This document shows, piece after piece, positions 6,051 through 11,021 of a stretch of 11,021 nucleotides of DNA. How positions within the stretch are numbered: position 1 is the first letter of the stretch; the number at the start of each line of letters is the position of its first letter. Both the position numbers and the translations under genes were made by a program. The DNA is from Candidatus Iainarchaeum sp. Its GTDB lineage: Archaea > Iainarchaeota > Iainarchaeia > Iainarchaeales > GCA-2688035. The notes beneath the pieces are model-generated. The model did no database searches, was not told the origin of the DNA, and was given only the letters and a program-made list of their open reading frames with translations. The DNA is taken from the NCBI GenBank assembly GCA_026396975.1, contig JAPLVT010000074.1, forward strand, positions 1 to 11,021, written 5' to 3'.

Positions 6051-7259
6051 GTGGTTGTGGAAGGAATGCTGGAAACTTTTTTGCTTTTCATTCTCGCGGG
6101 CTGCATACTTGGCACGATTGCCGGGCTTACGCCGGGGCTGCACGTGAACACGATTGCAATGTTTGTTCTCGCGTTTGCCGCGCACGGCGACCTGCCGAGC
6201 GTGCTGTTGATCGCAAGCATGAGCGTTGTCCAGACTTTTGTGGATTTTGTCCCAAGCGTCCTGCTTGGCGCGCCGAGCAACGAAACATTCCTTTCCGTGC
6301 TTCCCGGGCACAGGATGCTGCTGCAGGGAAAAGGGCTTTTTGCGATACAGCTTACTATAATCGGCGGGCTGGCAGCCGGCCTGATGGCTGTTGCCGCAGG
6401 ACCTCTTTTTGCCATGTTCCTGCGGAAGGGCGAGGCTTTTTTTCCTGCCGCAATTCCCTTTGTCCTTGGCACAATCCTGCTAATGATGGCAATAGGCGAG
6501 AAAAGGAAAAACATGCTTTTGGGCATCGCGGTTATCCTGCTTAGTGGGCTGCTTGGCGTTGCTGTGCTAAGGGGCAGCGCTAATGTTGCCAATGCATTGT
6601 TCTGCCTCATGAGCGGTTTCTTCGGCGCAAGCGGGCTTATAAAGAGCGTCTGGGAGAAGCAAAAGCTGTGCGAGCAGAAAACAACCGCAAAGCCCATAGG
6701 AAAAGCAAGGGCAGCAAAGCAGGGCTGCGTGGCTCTTTTCGGGGGCGCGCTTGTGGCGCTCATGCCCGCGATCAGCTGCAGCGAAGCCGCCTTTGTAATA
6801 AGGAAAATTGTTGGGAAAATCCGTACAAGCGATTACTTGATTTTGCTGGGCGGCATCAACACCTCAAACATGATTCTCTCTTTTTTCACGCTTTTCGCGC
6901 TGGGAAAGACACGGACAGGCAGCGCTGTTGCGATGAAACAATTGCTGGATATCGGCACAGAGCAGCTGCTGTTTATTGCAGCGGCTTGCCTTATAGGAAT
7001 CGGATTTGGCGCAATTGCAACAGTAATGCTGGCCAGGGCTGCGCTGCGCCGCATCCACCTCTTGGATTACAAGAAAATAAACGCCGCAATACTTGTTTTT
7101 CTAACCGCGGCGGTTTTTGCTTTTTCCGGCACTGCCGGATTGCTGGCGTTCGGGAGCGCAACAGCAATCGGGCTGCTGACTGTCTGCAGCGGAGTGCGGC
7201 GCACCAATTGCATGGCTTTTTTAATAATTCCAACCCTTCTCTTTTATTTAGGGGTGTGA
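6051..7259 (+). CDS. TctA-family membrane protein (COG1784/DUF112-like)
   Basis: This 402-residue, highly hydrophobic protein belongs to the archaeal branch of the tripartite tricarboxylate permease large-subunit family (PF01970). Diagnostic stretches are GTIAGLTPGLHVN (about 21-33), VPSVLLGAPSNE (67-78) and VLPGHRMLLQGKG (83-95). The second half repeats the theme with GGALVALMPAISCSEA and LLGGINTSNM, in line with an internal duplication. Many membrane helices are evident throughout. Bacterial TctA works with TctB and a periplasmic TctC; no such partners are encoded here, and archaeal homologues usually stand alone, so the substrate is unknown. The start is uncertain: GTG 6051 fits a TATA box 30 nt upstream, GTG 6057 and ATG 6066 are alternatives, and none has a well-placed SD. 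Confidence 0.85.
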   Translation: MVVEGMLETFLLFILAGCILGTIAGLTPGLHVNTIAMFVLAFAAHGDLPSVLLIASMSVVQTFVDFVPSVLLGAPSNETFLSVLPGHRMLLQGKGLFAIQLTIIGGLAAGLMAVAAGPLFAMFLRKGEAFFPAAIPFVLGTILLMMAIGEKRKNMLLGIAVILLSGLLGVAVLRGSANVANALFCLMSGFFGASGLIKSVWEKQKLCEQKTTAKPIGKARAAKQGCVALFGGALVALMPAISCSEAAFVIRKIVGKIRTSDYLILLGGINTSNMILSFFTLFALGKTRTGSAVAMKQLLDIGTEQLLFIAAACLIGIGFGAIATVMLARAALRRIHLLDYKKINAAILVFLTAAVFAFSGTAGLLAFGSATAIGLLTVCSGVRRTNCMAFLIIPTLLFYLGV

Positions 7260-7350
7260 ACCCTGCCGCGGAAATTGCAGTTCAAAATAGGTTGGGCCGC
7301 GAATCGCCCTGCAAAAATGGAATTGCGGTTTAAGGCCTTTGGGTGGTGGA
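7260..7350. other. Short gene-free gap before the JAMM gene
   Basis: These 91 nt hold no convincing gene, tRNA or strong hairpin. GGTGG at 7343-7347 is a probable ribosome site for ATG 7351. No TATA box at a convincing distance was found. Confidence 0.5.
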
Positions 7351-7713
7351 ATGGTCAAAATAAAAAGGGGAACACTGGAGGACATCGCGGAAGCCGCGCG
7401 AAACGTTTACCCCGACGAGTTCATTGCGCTGCTCGGAAGCAAAAAGGGCGTAATCAACCACCTTGTGGTGCTGCCCGCGACTTTCGGCAGCGATAGCAGC
7501 TCGCTGCGCCTCGACCTGCTGCCCTTTGACATGAGCGTTGCGGGCAGCGTGCACTCGCATCCAAGCAGGAATGCGCGTCCGAGCAGGGGCGATTTGGGGG
7601 CTTTCACGCAAACCGGCGAAATACATTTAATAATTGCATTCCCTTTTTCTCTTAGCAGCATCAGGGCTTTCAACGCGAAAGGGAAAGAACTCGAAATCGA
7701 AGCAATTGAATAA
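7351..7713 (+). CDS. JAMM/MPN+ metalloprotease, 120 residues
   Basis: The protein is a compact zinc-dependent isopeptidase of the JAMM (Mov34/MPN, PAD-1) family. The whole catalytic signature is present: Glu23 in the PDEF helix, His68 and His70 in VHSHP, then seven residues, Ser78, two residues, and Asp81 (HxHx7Sx2D). Archaeal relatives remove ubiquitin-like SAMP modifiers from proteins; bacterial relatives process cysteine- or molybdopterin-synthesis carrier proteins. The length equals a bare JAMM domain with no added module. ATG 7351 is preferred to the TTG 12 nt upstream because GGTGG lies just before it. It sits 39 nt upstream of the phosphoglycerate mutase; no ubiquitin-like or E1-like gene is in the window, so the substrate is unknown. 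Confidence 0.88.
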   Translation: MVKIKRGTLEDIAEAARNVYPDEFIALLGSKKGVINHLVVLPATFGSDSSSLRLDLLPFDMSVAGSVHSHPSRNARPSRGDLGAFTQTGEIHLIIAFPFSLSSIRAFNAKGKELEIEAIE

Positions 7714-7752
7714 AGAAAGCGAAATTTTGCAATAATTCTGGCGAGGGAAAAA

Positions 7753-9291
7753 ATGGCAGCAGCGAAGACCGAGGGAAAAAAAGTTATCCTTGTAATCAGG
7801 GACGGCTGGGGCTATAACCCGCACAAAACTGAGAACGCGCTTGCTGCCGCAAAAACACCGAACACAGACAAAATAATGAAGGAATACCCGCACACACTGT
7901 TGAAATGCAGCGGAAAGGCAGTCGGCCTTGAGGAAGGCTACCAGGGAAACAGCGAGGTCGGGCATCTCACCATAGGGAGTGGGAGAATAATTTTCCAGCC
8001 AATGGAACGCATCAACGAGGCAATCAAGACAGGCGAATTCTTCAAAAACAAGGCTTTCCTGAAAGCAGCCGAGAATAGCAGGAAAAACAACAGCGCACTG
8101 CACATAATCGGCTTGGTGCAAAGAGAGGGAGTGCACAGCCACGAGAAACACCTGTTCGCGCTGCTGGAATTGTGCAAAAAAGAGAAACTCTGCAATGTGC
8201 TCGTGCACGCCGTGATGGACGGCAGGGACGCGCCTGTGAACGACGGCATAAAGCACCTGCGGAAATTGAAGGAAAAAATATTGGGAACAGGCGTAGGAAA
8301 AATCGCGACTCTGAGCGGGCGCTATTACACAATGGACAGGGACAAGCGTTGGGAGAGGACGAAGAAAGCGTACGACTGCATTGTGAACGCGCAGTGCGAA
8401 GGGCAATTTGAGGATGTTGAAAAGAAGATTGAGGAATGCTACGCGAAAAACGAAACAGACGAGTTCATTGTGCCCCTGAAAGCCGCTTGGTATAAGGGCA
8501 TTAAGGAAGGCGACAGCATTATTTTCTTCAATTTCAGGACAGACAGGACCAGGCAGCTGACGCAGGCGATTGTAGAGGAAAAATTCGAGGGCTGGGAAAG
8601 AAAGCCGCTGAAAGTATGCTATGTTGCGATGACATCATACTACAAGCCGATGAACGCGCTTGTTGCATTCGATGACATTGAAATCAAGAACCTTCTGGGC
8701 GAAGTGATAAGCAAATCGGGCTTGCGGCAGCTGAGGATTTCGGAAACTGAAAAATACGCGCACGTGACATTCTTTTTCAACGGCCAGGTGGAAAAGCCTT
8801 CCGAGGGCGAGGACAGGATTCTTGTGGACTCGCCGAAGGTTGCAACATACGACCTTAAGCCGGAGATGAGCGCTTTTGAAGTAACAGACAAGCTGGTGGA
8901 AGCGATAAAGAAGGGCTGCTACAATTTCATTGTTGTGAACATAGTCAACGGCGACCTTGTGGGGCACACGGGAAAATGGGAAGCGTGCGTGAAGGCCGCG
9001 GAAACAGTCGACCAGTGCGTCGGGCGCATCGCGGAAGCGGGACTGCAGAAGGATTATGCGCTTTTTGTTTTCGCTGACCACGGGAATCTTGAGGACCACA
9101 GCGAGCCATTGCAGACATCGCACACAACAAACCCGGTGCCATTCGTTCTCGTGTCAAACGACCCTGCGCTGCGCAAAGCAAAGCTTGCGGAAGGGAGGGG
9201 GCTGCGTGACATCGCCCCGACGGTCCTGGAACTAATGGGGCTGCAAAAGCCGCGTGAAATGACTGGCGAAAGCATCATAGCGAAGAAGTGA
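7753..9291 (+). CDS. gpmI: 2,3-bisphosphoglycerate-independent phosphoglycerate mutase (bacterial-type iPGM)
   Basis: This 512-residue enzyme interconverts 3- and 2-phosphoglycerate in glycolysis and gluconeogenesis with two Mn ions. It has the full GpmI length and order of motifs. Metal and catalytic residues that I can place are Asp17 (RDGWG), Ser67 nucleophile (GNSEVGH), His128 (GVHSH), DGRD at 156-159, Arg190 (SGRYY), Arg262 and Arg265 (NFRTDRTR), Lys334 (ETEKYAHVTFF), Asp401 and His405 (GDLVGHTG), Asp442 and His443 (ADHGN), and His457 (SHTTNPVP). No key residue is missing. Departures from the common pattern are Arg16 before DGWG and QRE where SDG often precedes GVHSH. The SD is GAGGG at 7743-7747. 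Many archaea use the shorter ApgM type of about 400 residues; this is the long, bacterial-type form. It has no evident link to the pilus genes. Confidence 0.95.
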   Translation: MAAAKTEGKKVILVIRDGWGYNPHKTENALAAAKTPNTDKIMKEYPHTLLKCSGKAVGLEEGYQGNSEVGHLTIGSGRIIFQPMERINEAIKTGEFFKNKAFLKAAENSRKNNSALHIIGLVQREGVHSHEKHLFALLELCKKEKLCNVLVHAVMDGRDAPVNDGIKHLRKLKEKILGTGVGKIATLSGRYYTMDRDKRWERTKKAYDCIVNAQCEGQFEDVEKKIEECYAKNETDEFIVPLKAAWYKGIKEGDSIIFFNFRTDRTRQLTQAIVEEKFEGWERKPLKVCYVAMTSYYKPMNALVAFDDIEIKNLLGEVISKSGLRQLRISETEKYAHVTFFFNGQVEKPSEGEDRILVDSPKVATYDLKPEMSAFEVTDKLVEAIKKGCYNFIVVNIVNGDLVGHTGKWEACVKAAETVDQCVGRIAEAGLQKDYALFVFADHGNLEDHSEPLQTSHTTNPVPFVLVSNDPALRKAKLAEGRGLRDIAPTVLELMGLQKPREMTGESIIAKK

Positions 9292-9341
9292 GCAGGATAA
9301 GGCATTTGGCCACGCAGCGAATGAAAACAGCGGCAAATCCA

Positions 9342-9400
9342 GCCCCTGCGCGGCTGTAAAAAGCACGCTTGGAAGCATCAAATCACGCCGCCTTGCAACG
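9342..9400 (+). repeat. Degenerate repeat unit, left copy
   Basis: This segment holds GCCCCTGCGCGGC (9342-9354), CACGCTT (9364-9370), CACGCCG (9384-9390) and GCAACG (9395-9400). The same words in the same order and near-equal spacing occur at 9543-9598. It appears to be a diverged copy of the unit that is broken off by the hairpin array. Confidence 0.6.
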
Positions 9401-9425
9401 TTAGAAATCCATTGGATTTCTGACG
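9399..9425 (+). repeat. Hairpin 1 of the array
   Basis: CGTTAGAAATCC (9399-9410) pairs with GGATTTCTGACG (9414-9425): 12 pairs, one of them T-G wobble, around a 3-nt loop ATT. Confidence 0.85.
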
Positions 9426-9453
9426 CGTCGAAAAACCGTTGGGTTTTTCAACG
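9426..9453 (+). repeat. Hairpin 2 of the array
   Basis: CGTCGAAAAACC (9426-9437) pairs with GGTTTTTCAACG (9442-9453): 11 of 12 positions pair around a GTTG loop, with one C-A mismatch at the fourth position. It abuts hairpin 1 with no spacer and shares its CGTY...RACG ends. Confidence 0.85.
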
Positions 9454-9500
9454 ACCAGCTGGTTTGCGAGGCCTCGTGAACCCGCTGGTTCACAAGGTCG
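9452..9500 (+). repeat. Hairpin cluster 3, possible branched fold
   Basis: CGACC (9452-9456) can pair with GGTCG (9496-9500). Inside lie the palindromes ACCAGCTGGT (9454-9463) and CGAGGCCTCG (9467-9476), and the hairpin GTGAACC (9476-9482) / GGTTCAC (9487-9493) with loop CGCT. An alternative pairs 9461-9471 with 9472-9482 through two T-G wobbles. Several of these exclude each other. Confidence 0.65.
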
Positions 9501-9517
9501 CTATTGCAGACACAAAC

Positions 9518-9555
9518 GCACAGGAAAAAGCCATGCAAAACAGCCTGCGGCGGCG
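9518..9555 (+). repeat. Direct repeat, copy A
   Basis: GCACAGGAAAAA (9518-9529), a 13-nt variable part, then GCCTGCGGCGGCG (9543-9555). Copy B at 9612-9649 has both conserved blocks identical and the same 13-nt spacing. TGCGGCGGCG at 9546-9555 can also pair with CGCCGACGCA at 9586-9595, 9 of 10 positions. Confidence 0.8.
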
Positions 9556-9611
9556 AAAAATCACGCTTAGGGAGAATTGAAACCACGCCGACGCAACCGC
9601 CGAACGCAAAA

Positions 9612-9649
9612 GCACAGGAAAAAAATGGAAAAAAGTGCCTGCGGCGGCG
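9612..9649 (+). repeat. Direct repeat, copy B
   Basis: This is the second copy of the 38-nt element, 94 nt downstream of copy A. The blocks at 9612-9623 and 9637-9649 are identical to copy A; the middle 13 nt differ. It ends 11 nt before the TATA box of the minor pilin operon. Confidence 0.8.
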
Positions 9650-9660
9650 TAAAGACTAAT

Positions 9661-9668
9661 TTTATATA
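9661..9668 (+). promoter_or_regulatory. TATA box for the leaderless minor pilin operon
   Basis: TTTATATA is centred about 28 nt before ATG 9693. The sequence between is A-rich and has no SD, so transcription probably begins at or close to the start codon. Confidence 0.7.
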
Positions 9669-9692
9669 CAAAAAAACCCAATAGTTAAATGG

Positions 9693-10148
9693 ATGAGCAA
9701 AGGCCAAATTTCGCTGGACCTCCTGCTGGCGATAATCTTCGCACTGGTTATTCTCGTAGGGCTGAATGCCGTAAGCGAGCAGGCAACAGCAATGCAGAAA
9801 GCAGTGAGCGTTAGGCAGCAATTGCACGCGACAGGAATGAACGTTGCTTCCGCGCTTTCAACCGCGGCAGCGCTGAACGACGGCGAAAGCGGCACAACAG
9901 TTGCAATTACGCCTCCACTGCTCGCTGTGCCCGGAGAGGCAAGGCTGCAGCAGTGCGATATAAAGATCGCGGACACAGGCACGGACCTGAATTTAAGTTA
10001 CGTTATTGTTGACATAAAAACAGGCTCTGCAGAGACTGTATTTGCGCTTGTGCCGTTCGTAATCCCCAGTGGAATGCAGTTAAGCCCGGACCTTACGGCA
10101 ACCCCAGGCAAATGCGGCGGCACTATTTTTGCGGGGGTGGCGCCATGA
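9693..10148 (+). CDS. Minor pilin-like protein with class III signal peptide, 151 residues
   Basis: First gene of a four-gene operon. The leader is very short (MSKG), followed by QISLDLLLAIIFALVILVGL; cleavage after Gly4 gives Gln +1, Ser +3 and Asp (instead of Glu) at +5. One hydrophobic helix precedes a head of about 120 residues with two cysteines, near residues 88 and 140. An ATG at 9689 is out of frame. The stop overlaps the next start (ATGA at 10145-10148). It is probably a low-abundance subunit that starts or caps a filament; this follows from operon form, not from a recognisable head domain. Confidence 0.8.
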   Translation: MSKGQISLDLLLAIIFALVILVGLNAVSEQATAMQKAVSVRQQLHATGMNVASALSTAAALNDGESGTTVAITPPLLAVPGEARLQQCDIKIADTGTDLNLSYVIVDIKTGSAETVFALVPFVIPSGMQLSPDLTATPGKCGGTIFAGVAP

Positions 10149-10633
10149 GGATGCGGAAAGGCCAGGTTTTCACTTTAGACCTGCTGATATCGCTTGTCGC
10201 GGCAACGCTCGCAATAGGGCTGCTCTTCCACACAATGGAAACGCGGATATACAACCAGAAAGGTGCGGAACTTTCAAGCGACCTGAAGCGCGTCGCGGAC
10301 AACGCGGGAAACATGCTTGCGGCAAGCAACCAAATAATTTGCGAACTGCGGGACGCGGACAGCACAACGCATATAGATTATTTAAACAACTGCATTGACA
10401 CAACAAAAATAAACAGCAGCAATGCGAAATCGCTGATGGGAATACCGGACGGATACGGGGCGCGCGTTTATTTTGGCGGCACAGAGTGGGGAGACGATCT
10501 GCCACCATCGGACATTGACTTTATTGAAGAGACAAGGACTGTGATATTGCACGACGGCCCTGTTTTCAAAGACGCTTTTGAAGCGCATTCCTTTTCAACG
10601 GAAGACTTTACGATAAGAGTGTGGAAAACATGA
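10145..10633 (+). CDS. Minor pilin-like protein, variant signal peptide, 162 residues
   Basis: ATG 10145 overlaps the previous stop, and GGGGGTGG at 10132-10139 is a possible ribosome site; an in-frame start 33 nt upstream would place extra residues before the leader and is rejected. The product reads MRMRKG, then QVFTLDLLISLVAATLAIGLL. If cut after Gly6, the acidic residue is at +6 rather than +5; a cut one residue later restores +5. The head of about 130 residues has two cysteines (IIC and NNC) about 16 residues apart and an acidic C-terminal part. I do not recognise a domain in the head. It overlaps the next gene by 4 nt, so the operon is probably translated in sequence. Confidence 0.78.
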   Translation: MRMRKGQVFTLDLLISLVAATLAIGLLFHTMETRIYNQKGAELSSDLKRVADNAGNMLAASNQIICELRDADSTTHIDYLNNCIDTTKINSSNAKSLMGIPDGYGARVYFGGTEWGDDLPPSDIDFIEETRTVILHDGPVFKDAFEAHSFSTEDFTIRVWKT

Positions 10634-10947
10634 ATCGCGGGTTTGTTTTCAGCATGGACGCGGCTCTCGCACTTGTTGCGGTAATAATAGTGCTGGGTAC
10701 CGCGGCGCAACAGTATAGCCCCGCGGACGAAAGCGGCGGCGTCAGCGAGCAGCTGCAGCAAAAAGCATACGACAGGGCTGTCACGGGAAACTATGCGAGG
10801 AATCTCGCTTCAACGCCAGGCGTGACTGAAACAATAGGGCAAAACGCTGACTTCGGCGAATGCACGGTTCTTTACACGCTCAATCCAAACAGCCCGGGCG
10901 GTCAAAGCGCAGTGCAAAAAAACACTTTTTGCGAGGAGCCAACATGA
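10630..10947 (+). CDS. Minor pilin-like protein, variant signal peptide, 105 residues
   Basis: ATG 10630 sits in the ATGA overlap with the preceding gene; a GTG 9 nt upstream is possible but unnecessary. The product starts MNRG, then FVFSMDAALALVAVIIVLG. As in the gene before, the acidic residue falls at +6 if the cut follows Gly4. The head is short (about 75 residues), with a Gln-rich start and two cysteines near the C-terminus (GEC and TFC). It ends in a third ATGA overlap with the next gene. It is likely a component of the same minor pilin complex as its neighbours. Confidence 0.75.
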   Translation: MNRGFVFSMDAALALVAVIIVLGTAAQQYSPADESGGVSEQLQQKAYDRAVTGNYARNLASTPGVTETIGQNADFGECTVLYTLNPNSPGGQSAVQKNTFCEEPT

Positions 10948-11021
10948 ACAGCAAGGGAAGCTATGCTGCGTCAATCGCTGTTCTCGCGATTGCTGTGGTT
11001 GTGGCAATTGCGGTTGGCTCG
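10944..11021 (+). CDS. N-terminus of a fourth pilin-like or single-helix secreted protein, partial
   Basis: Only 26 residues are in the window: MNSKG, then SYAASIAVLAIAVVVAIAV, a short charged leader followed by a hydrophobic helix. The Lys-Gly before the helix resembles a prepilin cleavage site, but there is no acidic residue at +5 or +6, unlike the three genes before it. The start overlaps the preceding stop (ATGA), so it belongs to the same operon. It may be a tip-type minor pilin or simply a membrane-anchored or secreted protein; the missing part decides. Confidence 0.6.
   Translation, partial: MNSKGSYAASIAVLAIAVVVAIAVGS

Larger units (their letters stand above)
9292..9660. other. Non-coding island with repeats and hairpins
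   Basis: This is the largest gene-free stretch in the window. From 9342 to 9649 it consists of imperfect direct repeats interrupted by a hairpin array, listed separately. Minus-strand open frames cross it, but repeated copies fall in different frames and neither strand shows a plausible protein. I see no tRNA or other known RNA. The 50 nt after the mutase stop (9292-9341) show nothing clear beyond possible degenerate repeat sequence. Confidence 0.7.

Noticed and set aside
9342..9649. CRISPR array
   Set aside because: There are only two to three imperfect units, the period is 94 nt, the spacing is not typical, and no cas genes are nearby.
9401..9827. Minus-strand open frames across the repeat island, with similar peptides (PPQA...FFLCFCV and PPQA...FFLCVCV)
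   Set aside because: The similarity comes from the 94-nt DNA repeat. The copies fall in different reading frames, have unlikely composition, and one frame runs into the pilin gene at 9693.

Overview
The window looks like archaeal chromosomal DNA, most likely from an uncultivated euryarchaeal or DPANN-type lineage; Diapherotrites-like is only a guess. The evidence is ten short proteins with archaeal class III (type IV pilin) signal peptides, an A24 prepilin peptidase, duplicated TadC-type membrane proteins, COG1784-type TctA permease, a JAMM protease, and archaeal TATA boxes placed 28-30 nt before start codons (leaderless transcripts). All genes are on the + strand.

Layout. (1) Positions 1-2551 are the end of a tightly packed pilus-assembly operon: secretion ATPase C-terminus, two TadC-like membrane platform proteins, and a 54-residue mini-pilin, joined by overlaps or a 3-nt gap. 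(2) Positions 2585-5549 form a pilin and processing cluster. It has two paralogous 6-cysteine pilins, each with its own TATA box and strong Shine-Dalgarno (SD) site, then a 58-residue mini-pilin, a TTG-started prepilin peptidase, a 167-residue pilin and a 114-residue pilin. (3) Positions 5577-9291 hold a membrane-anchored OB-fold protein, a TctA-like permease, a JAMM metalloprotease and a bacterial-type cofactor-independent phosphoglycerate mutase; the last three look like housekeeping or unrelated genes. (4) Positions 9292-9660 are non-coding, with imperfect repeats of about 94 nt interrupted by an array of back-to-back hairpins. (5) From 9661 to the window end there is a leaderless operon of four minor-pilin-like genes linked by three ATGA overlaps; the last is cut by the window edge.

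How it fits together. The ATPase and TadC proteins would power and anchor a type IV pilus-like filament. The peptidase would trim the pilins. The two 6-Cys pilins are the likely main subunits. The four-gene operon resembles a minor-pilin or tip complex, and its last member lacks the usual acidic residue after the cleavage site. The OB-fold protein could tie the machine to nucleic acid, but that is conjecture. The most unexplained item is the repeat and hairpin island at 9342-9649: two adjacent hairpins share the same outer stem ends but have different, still complementary, inner stems.
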